From positions 178,782-242,781 of the forward strand of contig DEXV01000006.1 in assembly GCA_002364325.1 (NCBI GenBank): a stretch of 64,000 nucleotides of DNA, read 5' to 3'. The translations under genes were made by a program, and so were the position numbers. This stretch comes from Gillisia sp. UBA3175 (GTDB lineage: Bacteria > Bacteroidota > Bacteroidia > Flavobacteriales > Flavobacteriaceae). Shown one piece after another: positions 8,268 to 17,278 of this stretch. Numbering within the stretch: position 1 is the first letter of the stretch; every line of letters starts with the position of its first letter. The notes beneath the pieces are model-generated. The model made no database searches, was not told where the DNA came from, and worked only from the letters and a program-made list of their open reading frames with translations.

Positions 8268-9098
8268 TTATTGTGGCTGAGTAACCGTATTCATTTGAAG
8301 AGTTGCAGCAGTTTGTGCCAATAACCTTCCGTTTATTGAAGCGCCAGTCTTTAAATTAATTCCCGTTTGTCCTAGAATAATTCCTTCAAAATGGCTGGTA
8401 GTTCCAAAAGTAACTGCACCTGCAACTTGCCAGAAGATATTCTTGGCTTGTGCACCACCGCTTAAGGTAACTCTCACTGCAGAACTCATATCAAGATTTC
8501 CAGAAACTTGGAATATCCAAACATCATCTGGTCCTCCTGCAAGTGCTATATCAGTTGGAATAACTACTGAACTTGTAAATTTATAAAGTCCTGGAGTTAG
8601 CGTTTTTCCACCAATGTTTCCGGCGCCTAAATTTACAAAATCCGGGGTCTTACGTCCGGCTGCATCAGTATATGCAGTTTGCATATTGCTTATAGCTGTT
8701 GTTAACATGCTTGCGCTAGTAGTGATACAAGCAGGACCTGCAGCGTCTACCGAGTACACATTCCCTGTAACTTCTCCACAATCTATAACCATAGCGGCAC
8801 CAGTAATAGGACTTGTTCCAATATCTCCGGTAATAGAAGATTTATAAACACTTGTAATTCCTGTTTTTGAAAGAATTGCAAAATTTCCAGCAACACCAAG
8901 ATCTACAACTTTTAAGATTTCTTGACCTTTGCTGTCGGCTGATGTATTTTGTGAAGAGCTATCATTAGTTAGATCTGCGGTATTTTCAATTGAGGCATTT
9001 GCATCAGCAGAATTGTCATTTAATTCATCTTTTTCACAACTAGACATTAATCCAACAAATACGAATGCTAAGGCTGGTATTATTATTTTAAGTTTCAT
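8268..9098 (-). CDS. Ice-binding-like (DUF3494) lipoprotein
   Basis: A 276-residue protein with a lipoprotein signal (VFVGLMSSCEK), a Ser/Asn/Asp-rich linker of about 40 residues and one DUF3494 domain starting VDLGVAGNFAILSKTGITSV. Within it are the GDIGTSPITGAAM region, the GGKTLTPGLYKF segment and the VAGAVTFGTTSHFEGIILGQ to INGRLLAQTAATL repeats that form the beta-helix of this family. Characterised members bind ice (antifreeze or ice-structuring proteins), but many DUF3494 proteins are untested adhesin-like proteins, so ice binding is an inference. Lipid anchoring to the cell envelope would suit ice adhesion rather than secretion. An AraC-type regulator lies 234 bp upstream in the same orientation. 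Confidence 0.85.
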   Translation of the reverse strand: MKLKIIIPALAFVFVGLMSSCEKDELNDNSADANASIENTADLTNDSSSQNTSADSKGQEILKVVDLGVAGNFAILSKTGITSVYKSSITGDIGTSPITGAAMVIDCGEVTGNVYSVDAAGPACITTSASMLTTAISNMQTAYTDAAGRKTPDFVNLGAGNIGGKTLTPGLYKFTSSVVIPTDIALAGGPDDVWIFQVSGNLDMSSAVRVTLSGGAQAKNIFWQVAGAVTFGTTSHFEGIILGQTGINLKTGASINGRLLAQTAATLQMNTVTQPQ

Positions 9099-9159
9099 AA
9101 ATAATTACAATTATTTTGCGACTTCATTATCACGATGTAAATGTGAGCCTTTGGTTGGT

Positions 9160-9232
9160 GGATAGTGTTACATAATTATTGAAGGATGTTATATAATTCC
9201 CACATTTGTTAAGATATTAACCGGATAGTGTA
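9160..9232. promoter_or_regulatory. Direct repeats between the AraC gene and the DUF3494 gene
   Basis: GTTACATAATT (9167-9177) and GTTATATAATT (9188-9198) are 11-mers with one mismatch, spaced 21 bp start to start, two helical turns. A second word, GGATAGTGT, occurs at 9160-9168 and again at 9223-9231. Paired direct repeats at this spacing are typical binding sites for AraC-family regulators, and such a gene is adjacent. The role is inferred. Confidence 0.4.
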
Positions 9233-9332
9233 GAAACGAGTAGAGAATTAGAAATTAGCAATAGGAAATGAAATGTTATAATTAATCAATTATAAGAATT
9301 TCTAATCATCATATACGGTTTAGCGTTTTCTA

Positions 9333-9902
9333 TTAAATTACAGCCGTACTTAGCTTTAGCTCTTCTTGATTTAGTTTCATTTCTCTATAATTAGATGGTG
9401 AAAATCCTGTTACTTTTTTAAATTGACCAGATAAATGCGCCATACTGCTATAATGCAGTTTATAAGAGATCTCTGTAAGATTGAGTTCGCCATAAGACAG
9501 CAATTCCTTTACTCTTTCAATTTTATTGAAGATAATATATTGCTGTATAGTAATACCTTTTACATCTGAAAACGTATTGGCCAGATAGGTATAGTCATAA
9601 TTTAATTTTTCACTTATATATTCTGAATAATTCATTTTAGGACAACCATCGGCATAATTAATCATCTCAAGAATTGTATTCTTTATTCTTTCAATAAGAA
9701 TGCTCTTTTTATCGTCGTGCATTTTCAGTCCAAACCTTAAAAGATTTCTTTTAAGCTTATTCCTCTGTGTATTAGATATTTCTTCGAGCAGTTCCACCAT
9801 TCCCAAATCAATAAAACCATATGGGATCTCAAGTCTTTCCAACTCTTCTTGTACAAGCATTTTACATCGCAAACTGACCATATACTTAATATATAACCTC
9901 AT
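9333..9902 (-). CDS. AraC-family transcriptional regulator with HMA-like N-terminus
   Basis: The 189-residue protein ends in a clear AraC DNA-binding domain: ISEKLNYDYTYLANTFSDVKG, then IERVKELLSYGELNLTEISY, and the second helix-turn-helix LHYSSMAHLSGQFKKVTGFSP. The N-terminal 70 residues begin MRLYIKYMVSLRCKMLV, which resembles the first strand and metal loop of a heavy-metal-associated (HMA) fold, but the usual MxCxxC is MVSLRC, so one Cys is replaced by Ser. Similar short AraC proteins are common in Bacteroidota. The likely local target is the downstream DUF3494 gene, on the basis of position and the 21-bp-spaced repeats between them; this is inference. Confidence 0.85.
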   Translation of the reverse strand: MRLYIKYMVSLRCKMLVQEELERLEIPYGFIDLGMVELLEEISNTQRNKLKRNLLRFGLKMHDDKKSILIERIKNTILEMINYADGCPKMNYSEYISEKLNYDYTYLANTFSDVKGITIQQYIIFNKIERVKELLSYGELNLTEISYKLHYSSMAHLSGQFKKVTGFSPSNYREMKLNQEELKLSTAVI

Positions 9903-10455
9903 ATTAATTTTTTTAAATCTGTTATTCGAAAAATCAAACTCTGCAAGTATTTTCTTCTTTCAGATAGATGTCTCCAAATTTATCATCAAAGCGGTAATTG
10001 TGTACGAAAGTGTTTTCTTACTTCATTTTTTTATAAAGTCGAAACTAGATCTATTTAACGTAAGAAAGCGGCATTTAATATGACCTTTGAATAATAATAC
10101 TAATATTTTGTCCTATTTAAAGGATCTTTTAGTAGAGTTATATTATTGATATAGTGGGTTTTATTTTAGCAGGAATTTATACAATCCATTCTTCTACAGG
10201 TTATTGAACCGGTTTTACTCTACTTATAGTTGTTGAAGAATTTATCTAAAAGTATTGAAGATCTATGCTATAAATTTGAATCGATTTAAGAAATATCGAT
10301 TTATTAAACGCTGTATTTTGTCTAATAGAGCGTCTAAATTGTTCCGTTTTTATTTTGAAACCTTCTTATTTTAAGACAAATAGAACAATTCGCAAAATGA
10401 AACCAGAACCAATTATCAAGTTTCTATACGCTAGTTTAAGAGATAATATGAAGAT
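9903..10455. other. Long intergenic region, no gene recognised
   Basis: About 550 bp of very AT-rich sequence between the AraC gene and ruvB. A loose inverted repeat (AATTGTTC near 10337 and GAACAATT near 10383) and a 20-codon ORF starting at 10397 are the only structure seen, and neither has coding or terminator support. Confidence 0.5.
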
Positions 10456-11478
10456 TTAAAAAAGTCCGCCTTGGGAAGCTCCTTTAATTCTGCCCAAATG
10501 CTTGTATGCTGCTTCTGTAACTTCTCGACCTCGGGGTGTTCTAAAAATAAATCCTTGTTGGATCAAGAAAGGTTCATACACTTCTTCAATAGTTTCAGCA
10601 TTTTCACTAACGGCGGTTGCCAAAGTGGAGAGACCCACTGGCCCTCCTTTAAATTTATCTATGATAGTGGTCAAGATCTTATTATCCATTTCATCCAAAC
10701 CATGTGCATCCACATTCAAAGCCTTTAAGCTGTATCTGGCAATTTCCATATCGATCTTTCCATTTCCCTTTATCTGAGCAAAATCTCGAACTCGTCGCAA
10801 TAATGCATTTGCAATACGAGGTGTACCTCTACTTCTGCCGGCAATCTCAATCGCAGCATCTAGTGATAGTGGCACCTTTAAAATATCTGAGCTTCGCTGA
10901 AGAATGGTGGAAAGTAATTCTGTGGTGTAGTATTGAAGTCGGCTTGAAATACCAAACCTCGCCCGCATCGGGGAGGTAAGCAATCCAGACCGAGTAGTAG
11001 CGCCAATAAGTGTAAAAGGATTTAAATTGATCTGCACGGTACGGGCATTTGGCCCGGTTTCTATCATGATATCTATCTTGTAATCTTCCATTGCAGAATA
11101 CAAATACTCTTCTACAATTGGGCTTAATCTGTGAATTTCATCTATAAATAAGACATCACGCTCTTCAAGATTTGTAAGCAAACCAGCAAGATCTCCAGGT
11201 TTATCTATTACAGGACCCGAGGTTACTTTTATCCCAACCTGCAACTCATTAGCCAGAATATGTGCTAAAGTTGTCTTACCAAGTCCCGGAGGACCATGAA
11301 ATAACGTATGATCTAATGCTTCACCACGTTGATTAGCAGCTTCAACAAAAATCTTTAAATTTTCCAAAACTTGATCCTGACCGGCAAAATCGTCGAAACT
11401 AAGGGGACGTAATGCTCTGTCTATATCTAATTCTTCTGAAGAAAAATTCTCACCGGTTGGGTCTAGATGCTCGTTCAT
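10456..11478 (-). CDS. ruvB: Holliday junction branch migration ATPase RuvB
   Basis: The 340-residue AAA+ motor contains the expected blocks: [20 protein letters not shown], Walker [13 protein letters not shown], Walker [14 protein letters not shown], sensor 1 [21 protein letters not shown] and the C-terminal winged helix ending [19 protein letters not shown]. RuvB hexamers pump DNA through RuvA-bound Holliday junctions. Length and motifs are normal. It lies alone, between the end of the respiratory operon and a long intergenic region. A -7 element TATCTTTG (11535 to 11528, minus) sits right after the cox terminator hairpin. Confidence 0.97.
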   Translation of the reverse strand: MNEHLDPTGENFSSEELDIDRALRPLSFDDFAGQDQVLENLKIFVEAANQRGEALDHTLFHGPPGLGKTTLAHILANELQVGIKVTSGPVIDKPGDLAGLLTNLEERDVLFIDEIHRLSPIVEEYLYSAMEDYKIDIMIETGPNARTVQINLNPFTLIGATTRSGLLTSPMRARFGISSRLQYYTTELLSTILQRSSDILKVPLSLDAAIEIAGRSRGTPRIANALLRRVRDFAQIKGNGKIDMEIARYSLKALNVDAHGLDEMDNKILTTIIDKFKGGPVGLSTLATAVSENAETIEEVYEPFLIQQGFIFRTPRGREVTEAAYKHLGRIKGASQGGLF

Positions 11479-11527
11479 GAGATATATAAAATTCTAATAT
11501 TGGTAGTTTAAGTAAAGCTGATGCAGA

Positions 11528-11535
11528 CAAAGATA
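11528..11535 (-). promoter_or_regulatory. -7 element of a probable ruvB promoter
   Basis: TATCTTTG on the minus strand matches the Bacteroidota -7 consensus TAnnTTTG. The -33 region, which would fall inside the cox operon terminator stem, is a poor match (ATTG at 17 bp). The arrangement places ruvB initiation immediately after the terminator of the upstream operon. Confidence 0.4.
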
Positions 11536-11537
11536 AA

Positions 11538-11572
11538 AGAAAAAAGCCTCTTCAATTGAAAAGGCTTTTAGT
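11538..11572 (-). terminator. Terminator of the act-cox operon
   Basis: On the minus strand AAAAGCCTTTTC, an AATT loop and GAAGAGGCTTTT form a stem followed by a TTTTTC run, about 20 bp after the coxN stop. It marks the end of the eight-gene respiratory operon. Confidence 0.85.
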
Positions 11573-11592
11573 TTTATAAAAGTAGACCTTGC

Positions 11593-13419
11593 TTAATGAT
11601 TAAGCTCTTCTTCTCCTTCTTGCAGTGGAACGTTCTGTGGAACAAAATCTTGTCCTGCAATAACATATTCTCCATTTTCATTGGTCTTAGAATAATCGTA
11701 AGGCCAACGGTAAACTGAAGGGATCTCTCCGTACCAGTTTCCGTGAATATGTTCTACAGGAGCAGTCCACTCTAAAGTAGTTGCATTCCAAGGGTTCATT
11801 GTTGCTTTCTTTCCGAAGAAGATAGAACTAAAGAAGTTATATAAGAACACTAATTGTACTGCTGCAGTAATGATAGCAAATACAGTAATAACAACATTCA
11901 CATCTTGAAGATCATCAAAATAAGGGAAAGCAGTGTTGGTGTAATATCTACGCGGTAATCCTGCCATTCCAATAAAGTGCATTGGGAAGAACACACCGTA
12001 AGCTCCAATTGCTGTTACCCAAAAGTGAACAAAACCAAGGTTCTTATTCATCATTCTACCAAACATTTTAGGGAACCAGTGGTAAACCCCTGCTAACAAT
12101 CCGTAAAGTGCAGAGATACCCATAACCAAGTGGAAGTGAGCAATTACAAAATAAGTATCGTGAACGTTAATATCTAATGTACTATCTCCTAAAATGATAC
12201 CTGTTAAACCACCAGTAATAAAGGTAGAAACGAAACCAATAGAAAATAACATCGCTGGATTCATTTGAAGATTCCCTTTCCAGAGTGTCGTGATCCAGTT
12301 AAATGCTTTTACTGCAGATGGAATTGCAATTAACAATGTTGTGAAAGTAAACACAGATCCAAGGAATGGATTCATTCCTGAGATAAACATGTGGTGACCC
12401 CAAACAATTGTAGATAAGAAAGCAATTGCAAGGATAGAAGCAATCATCGCTCGGTATCCAAATATTGGTTTACGAGAGTTGGTTGCCATGATTTCTGAAA
12501 CCAGACCCATTGCAGGTAAGATCACAATATATACTTCCGGGTGTCCTAAGAACCAGAATAAATGTTCGAATAATACTGGAGAACCTCCTTGATGACTTAA
12601 TACCTCTCCTTGAATAAAAATATCGCTTAAGAAAAAAGAAGTTCCAAAACTTCTATCCATGATAAGCAATAAAGCTGCAGAAAGCAATACTGGGAAAGAA
12701 ACCACCCCAATAATCGCAGTTACAAAGAATGCCCAAATTGTTAAAGGCAACCTCGTCATAGACATTCCTACTGTTCTAAGATTGATCACCGTTACTATAT
12801 AGTTCAAGGATCCCATTAAAGAAGATGCAATAAAGATGGCCATAGAAGATAACCAAAGTGTCATTCCCATTCCAGATCCACCAATGGCCTGCGGCAATGC
12901 ACTTAAAGGAGGATAAATCGTCCAACCTGCAGATGCTGGTCCTGCTTCAACAAATAAAGAACTTAACATAACAATACTGGATATAAAAAATAGCCAGTAA
13001 GAAACCATGTTCAAAAATCCTGATGCCATATCCCTTGCTCCAATTTGCAATGGAATTAAAAGGTTACTAAATGTACCACTCAATCCAGCCGTAAGTACAA
13101 AGAATACCATAATGGTACCGTGAATTGTAACTAAGGCTAAATAAATTTCCGGCGTCATAACTCCTCCTGGAGCCCATTTTCCTAATAAGGCTTCGAAGAT
13201 CCAAAAAGATTGCTCGGGCCATGCTAATTGCATTCTAAAAAGTACAGACATTGCTATACCTACGATCCCCATTAAAAGACCTGTGATAAGATATTGCTTA
13301 GCAATCATCTTATGATCTGTACTAAAAATATATTTAGTAATAAAGGTTTGCTCATGATGGTGGTCATGACCGTGATCATCATGTGCGTGAGCTACCGTTG
13401 CGTGTCCTACTGCTGACAT
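11593..13419 (-). CDS. coxN: Cytochrome c oxidase subunit I
   Basis: The 608-residue, roughly 12-helix subunit holds the oxidase active site. Visible ligands are GHPEVYIVILP (CuB His, plus the Glu that marks an A1-type D channel), WGHHMFISG (two further CuB His) and VHDTYFVIAHFHLVMG (heme a and a3 His). The N-terminus is strikingly His/Asp rich (HAHDDHGHDHHHEQ), which may help metal loading; that is inference. It is the last gene of the operon, 29 bp after subunit II. In flavobacteria this aa3 oxidase forms a supercomplex with alternative complex III. Subunit III is not in the window. Confidence 0.96.
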   Translation of the reverse strand: MSAVGHATVAHAHDDHGHDHHHEQTFITKYIFSTDHKMIAKQYLITGLLMGIVGIAMSVLFRMQLAWPEQSFWIFEALLGKWAPGGVMTPEIYLALVTIHGTIMVFFVLTAGLSGTFSNLLIPLQIGARDMASGFLNMVSYWLFFISSIVMLSSLFVEAGPASAGWTIYPPLSALPQAIGGSGMGMTLWLSSMAIFIASSLMGSLNYIVTVINLRTVGMSMTRLPLTIWAFFVTAIIGVVSFPVLLSAALLLIMDRSFGTSFFLSDIFIQGEVLSHQGGSPVLFEHLFWFLGHPEVYIVILPAMGLVSEIMATNSRKPIFGYRAMIASILAIAFLSTIVWGHHMFISGMNPFLGSVFTFTTLLIAIPSAVKAFNWITTLWKGNLQMNPAMLFSIGFVSTFITGGLTGIILGDSTLDINVHDTYFVIAHFHLVMGISALYGLLAGVYHWFPKMFGRMMNKNLGFVHFWVTAIGAYGVFFPMHFIGMAGLPRRYYTNTAFPYFDDLQDVNVVITVFAIITAAVQLVFLYNFFSSIFFGKKATMNPWNATTLEWTAPVEHIHGNWYGEIPSVYRWPYDYSKTNENGEYVIAGQDFVPQNVPLQEGEEELNH

Positions 13420-13448
13420 ATCTCTAAATCTTAATTTTTTTAATAATC

Positions 13449-14606
13449 TTATTCAAGCTCAGTTTCTGTGTTTCCTTCTTCATTCAACTCCTCTTCCAAG
13501 GTATCTTTTTCATTAGATATCATATCTACAGAAGGGACTTCTACTTGCGCTGCCATCGTTTCACCAAATGTTTGTTGTTCTTTCAACCATGCATTATAGT
13601 CGGCTTCGCTTTCTACAACTATCTTCATTTGCATGTTATAATGTCCTTGACCACAAATCTTGTTACATAACAGGTAATATTCAAATTCGTAAGAATCTAA
13701 AGGCACTTCACCAGCAGCCATTAATTCTTTAGATTTATCCTTTCTAATGCCATTAATTCTTCCAACTTTCTCCACCATATACTCACTATTTCTCATTTCT
13801 TCTGAAGTAATAGTAGGGGTAAATCCAAATTGAGTGATCATACCTGGAACTACGTTCATTTGAGCCCTAAAGTGAGGAAAATAAGCAGAGTGTAATACAT
13901 CCTGAGATCTAAACTTGAATACTACCGGTCTTCCCACTGGTAAGTGAAGTTCATTTATAATAATATCATCATTACCATAAGAATCACTTTCGTCCACTCC
14001 AAGTTGATTAACACCTTGGATAAATCGTACGTTGGCTTTACCTAATGTATTATCTTCCCCAGAATATCTTGCCCTCCAGGCGAACTGGTATGCATAGATT
14101 TCGATCACTAATGGATCATCTTCTTCGTTGATATTCATAATATCAGACCAAGTGAATAAACCATAGATAATTAAGCCAGCCAAAACAATAACCGGAATAA
14201 TAGTCCAGATAAATTCTAGCTTATCGTTATCTGCAAAGAACAAAGCTTTTTTGCCTTTCTCTCCACGATATTTATACGCAAACCAGTGCAGTAATCCCTG
14301 TGTTAACACTTGAACAAACATAATAAGTGCAATAGAGATAAACATTAAGGTATCTACTTCACTACCATGTGCAGATGCAGCTTCAGGTAAATAGAATTTA
14401 CTATAATGCCAGAAACAATAAATAGAAATAACATATAGAAAGATCACGAACATGAGCATTAGATACCCATTTATCTTGTTGTCTCTTTCATTCGCAACTT
14501 GAGTTGAATCTGTATGATTGCCACGTGATAATTCAAATATCTTGGACATTTGCCATACAGTTACGGCAAAAAGTGCTATTACAATGATTACTAAAAATAC
14601 AGTCAT
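13449..14606 (-). CDS. coxM: Cytochrome c oxidase subunit II
   Basis: The 385-residue protein has an N-terminal membrane helix (FLVIIVIALFAVTVW), further hydrophobic segments typical of the Bacteroidota form (LMLMFVIFLYVISIYCFW and FIWTIIPVIVLAGLIIYGL) and a periplasmic cupredoxin domain. The CuA centre is complete: His in SQDVLHSAYFPHFRAQ and the C-x3-C-x3-H-x2-M motif CNKICGQGHYNM near residue 316. It receives electrons for subunit I. The C-terminal 40 residues are acidic and low complexity. No c-heme domain is fused, so an external cytochrome domain must deliver electrons. Confidence 0.95.
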   Translation of the reverse strand: MTVFLVIIVIALFAVTVWQMSKIFELSRGNHTDSTQVANERDNKINGYLMLMFVIFLYVISIYCFWHYSKFYLPEAASAHGSEVDTLMFISIALIMFVQVLTQGLLHWFAYKYRGEKGKKALFFADNDKLEFIWTIIPVIVLAGLIIYGLFTWSDIMNINEEDDPLVIEIYAYQFAWRARYSGEDNTLGKANVRFIQGVNQLGVDESDSYGNDDIIINELHLPVGRPVVFKFRSQDVLHSAYFPHFRAQMNVVPGMITQFGFTPTITSEEMRNSEYMVEKVGRINGIRKDKSKELMAAGEVPLDSYEFEYYLLCNKICGQGHYNMQMKIVVESEADYNAWLKEQQTFGETMAAQVEVPSVDMISNEKDTLEEELNEEGNTETELE

Positions 14607-14637
14607 TTTTTTATTTCTTCTTTAAACAATCTTTTTA

Positions 14638-16026
14638 TTAATAATGAAAATGTTTACTCTCCTTAATAAACGGATTGCGTTTTGGTAACAAAGGAGCTTT
14701 TGTAAGGGCCCCAAATATTATAAATACAAACAATCCAGCAAACAACAACAATGCACTAATCTCAGGAATTCCTATAAACCATGATTCACCAACTGTAGAT
14801 GGCATAATCATTACAAAAATATCCAAATAATGACCACATAGAATGATAATTCCAGCCATAATTACGAACAAATTGATTCTTTTATAGTCGCTATTCATTA
14901 ATAGCAATACTGGGAACACAAAGTTCATTACCACCATTCCGAAGAACGGTAAAGTGTAATCGTCTATTCTGGTAATAAAATAGGTAACCTCCTCAGGAAT
15001 GTTAGAATACCAGATAAGCATAAATTGTGAGAACCAAAGATATGTCCAGAAGATACTGAAACCGAACATGAACTTTGCTAAATCGTGAATATGAGAATCA
15101 TTTACATATTCTAAAAAGCCTCTAGATTTAAGATAGATAGTAACTAAGGCAATCATAGTTACCGCAGATACAATCATACTTGCAAATACATACCATCCAA
15201 ATAACGTACTAAACCAGTGTGGATCTACACTCATTATCCAATCCCAAGACATCATAGATTCTGATACAAGGAAGAACACTAAAAATCCAGCTGCTAATTT
15301 AAAATTAGTTTTGTGTAATCTATCATCTGTAGCTTCATCCAATCTTAATGAATTTCTTCTTAATAAATACCTGAAGATGTTCCATCCAGCAATGTAGATA
15401 GCCGCTCTTATCAATAAAAATGGCACATTTAGGTATGCCGTTTTATTTTGAATAAGTTCATCGTGAGCTACAACTTCTGGGTCCATCCAAATAAATAAAT
15501 GATTTAAATGCAAGCCAGATAGTGCAAGAAGAATAAACATAATGATACTTCCTGGTAATAAGTAAGCTGTAATTCCTTCCATTACTCTAAATAATACGGG
15601 AGACCATCCTGCTTGAGCAGCCTGCTGAATAGCATAAAATGCCATTGTACCCAGTGCAATCATAAAAAAGAAAAATGCAGCAATATACACCGCAGCCCAT
15701 GGCTTGTTCTGTAATTGATGAAGCAAATGCTCATAATGTTCATTATCACGTCCAGCCTCTTCTCCATGCGCAGCTTCGGCACTAGCAGTCTTTGCATGCT
15801 CTTCAGCAATTATATGACTATCTTCTGCATGTTTAGGATTTGCAAGATGTATATCATTTTCTACAACTGCAACTTCTTCAGAACCATGGTCCGCATTTGC
15901 AGCCATCATTTCCTTCACATCTTCTATAGTATCTGGGGCAGCGATAAAGGCATAAATCAGGCCTAAAGCACCTACAATCATAAATATAATTGCTGTTAAT
16001 TTTAATCTACTTGATAGCGTGTACAT
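14638..16026 (-). CDS. actF: Alternative complex III membrane subunit ActF
   Basis: The 462-residue polytopic protein is in the position of ActF, between the monoheme ActE and coxM. It has an N-terminal helix, a His/Glu-rich hydrophilic insert (about residues 45-105) and roughly nine further helices including PWAAVYIAAFFFFMIALGTM and LLPGSIIMFILLALSGLHL. ActF is a paralogue-like partner of the NrfD-type subunit ActC and helps build the membrane core of the menaquinol:cytochrome c oxidoreductase. Identification rests on gene order plus hydropathy more than on single residues. Confidence 0.88.
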   Translation of the reverse strand: MYTLSSRLKLTAIIFMIVGALGLIYAFIAAPDTIEDVKEMMAANADHGSEEVAVVENDIHLANPKHAEDSHIIAEEHAKTASAEAAHGEEAGRDNEHYEHLLHQLQNKPWAAVYIAAFFFFMIALGTMAFYAIQQAAQAGWSPVLFRVMEGITAYLLPGSIIMFILLALSGLHLNHLFIWMDPEVVAHDELIQNKTAYLNVPFLLIRAAIYIAGWNIFRYLLRRNSLRLDEATDDRLHKTNFKLAAGFLVFFLVSESMMSWDWIMSVDPHWFSTLFGWYVFASMIVSAVTMIALVTIYLKSRGFLEYVNDSHIHDLAKFMFGFSIFWTYLWFSQFMLIWYSNIPEEVTYFITRIDDYTLPFFGMVVMNFVFPVLLLMNSDYKRINLFVIMAGIIILCGHYLDIFVMIMPSTVGESWFIGIPEISALLLFAGLFVFIIFGALTKAPLLPKRNPFIKESKHFHY

Positions 16027-16052
16027 ATTAATATATCTAAGTGCAGTTATTT

Positions 16053-16739
16053 TTAGTTTGTACTTTCTTCGTCTAATACCGTATTAGCATCGGCTCCTAA
16101 AATAGTAGCATCGGCGTTTACAGGTGGAATAAGATTCTTCTTCACGGAAGCCGTATCACTTTCGAATGTTCTTTCTGGAGCTCCAGTAAGAGTTCCTTTC
16201 AATTTCATTACGTAGTGATCTATTTGCCAGCGCTCTTTGATCGTAGTTTGGGATGCATAGGAACCCATAGAGTTCAATCCGTAATACATTACATGGTATG
16301 CACTACCTTCTGTAATTGCTCTTCCAGCATCATCGTAACTTGGTACCCCTAAGATCTTTTCACGTTCTACTAAAATTCCTTTTCCATTTCCTTGATCGCC
16401 ATGACATACAGCACAGTAAATTGTATATAACTGTTGACCTACAGCAAGATTCTTTTCAGAATAAGGGATTGGATTGGTTAATTGTGCTTTTGCTTGCGCA
16501 TAACCTTCATTGGAGTTCTCATAACCGTAAGGATGCCAACCGCGGGGAATAGTTCCTTCTACAGGTAATTTAGCTTCTTGACCATTCTCAAAAATATCGT
16601 ACTCTCCATAAGTTTCATAAGAAACCGGTTCGTACATGTCTGGGAAATATTGATAGTTAGGCTTTTCCTTATTAAAACAAGAGGTAGCCGTAATAACAAC
16701 CAAGAAAAGGACTATAGATTTTTGAAATAAACTTTTCAT
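16053..16739 (-). CDS. actE: Alternative complex III monoheme cytochrome c subunit ActE
   Basis: The 228-residue protein has a lipoprotein signal (VLFLVVITATSCFNKEK) and one c-type heme motif CAVCHG near residue 110, followed by GDQGNGKGILV and a distal Met region (YYGLNSMGSYA). ActE is the periplasmic monoheme cytochrome of complex III, passing electrons toward the oxidase. It starts 9 bp after actD. The C-terminal 30 residues are low complexity. Confidence 0.93.
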   Translation of the reverse strand: MKSLFQKSIVLFLVVITATSCFNKEKPNYQYFPDMYEPVSYETYGEYDIFENGQEAKLPVEGTIPRGWHPYGYENSNEGYAQAKAQLTNPIPYSEKNLAVGQQLYTIYCAVCHGDQGNGKGILVEREKILGVPSYDDAGRAITEGSAYHVMYYGLNSMGSYASQTTIKERWQIDHYVMKLKGTLTGAPERTFESDTASVKKNLIPPVNADATILGADANTVLDEESTN

Positions 16740-16748
16740 TGTGTTTAT

Positions 16749-17273
16749 TTAATTTTCAATTAATTTAATTTCAAGAGCACCAGTATCATATAAGAACTTA
16801 GAAAGCTTCTCTACATCATGATTGGCTGCATCAATTTCCATTAAGAAATGATCGTCGGTAGTTCTTACATCAGGATTTTCAGCAGATTTAAAAGGCCATA
16901 ATTTACTTCTCATATAAAAAGTTATTACCATAAGGTGGGCCGCGAAAAACACCGTTAATTCAAATATAATTGGCACAAAAGCAGGAAGATTTTGCAAAAA
17001 GCTAAAACTTGGCTTTCCACCAATATCCTGTGGCCAGTCTGAGATCATCATATAATTCATCATAATTATTGCTACCGTTAATCCCACTAACCCGTACATA
17101 AATGAAGCTATTGCTAAACGCGTAGGCGGAAGACCCATTGCTTTATCTAGTCCGTGAACTGGAAAAGGAGTGTAAATTTCAGCGATGTGATAACGTGCGT
17201 CACGAACTTGCCTTACCGCTTGCAACAGCAAATCATCATCGGTATAAATAGCGTGTATTACTTTTGATGCCAT
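16749..17273 (-). CDS. actD: Alternative complex III subunit ActD (DUF3341)
   Basis: A 174-residue protein with the DUF3341 pattern: N-terminal cytoplasmic domain (VIHAIYTDDDLLLQAVRQVR, then YTPFPVHGLDKAMGL) followed by a helical hairpin in the membrane (ASFMYGLVGLTVAIIMMNYM and AFVPIIFELTVFFAAHLMVI). ActD is a structural subunit of the menaquinol-oxidising complex. It begins 5 bp after actC, indicating tight coupling. Confidence 0.93.
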   Translation of the reverse strand: MASKVIHAIYTDDDLLLQAVRQVRDARYHIAEIYTPFPVHGLDKAMGLPPTRLAIASFMYGLVGLTVAIIMMNYMMISDWPQDIGGKPSFSFLQNLPAFVPIIFELTVFFAAHLMVITFYMRSKLWPFKSAENPDVRTTDDHFLMEIDAANHDVEKLSKFLYDTGALEIKLIEN

Positions 17274-17278
17274 CCTAA

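Noticed and set aside
10310..10395. Loose inverted repeat AATTGTTC / GAACAATT with TTTGTC / GACAAA
   Set aside because: Spacing of about 40 bp and imperfect arms in AT-rich sequence; no insertion sequence gene or target duplication nearby.
10397..10459. 20-codon ORF beginning MKPEPIIKFLYASLRD
   Set aside because: Overlaps the ruvB stop region, has no promoter or conservation evidence that I can see.
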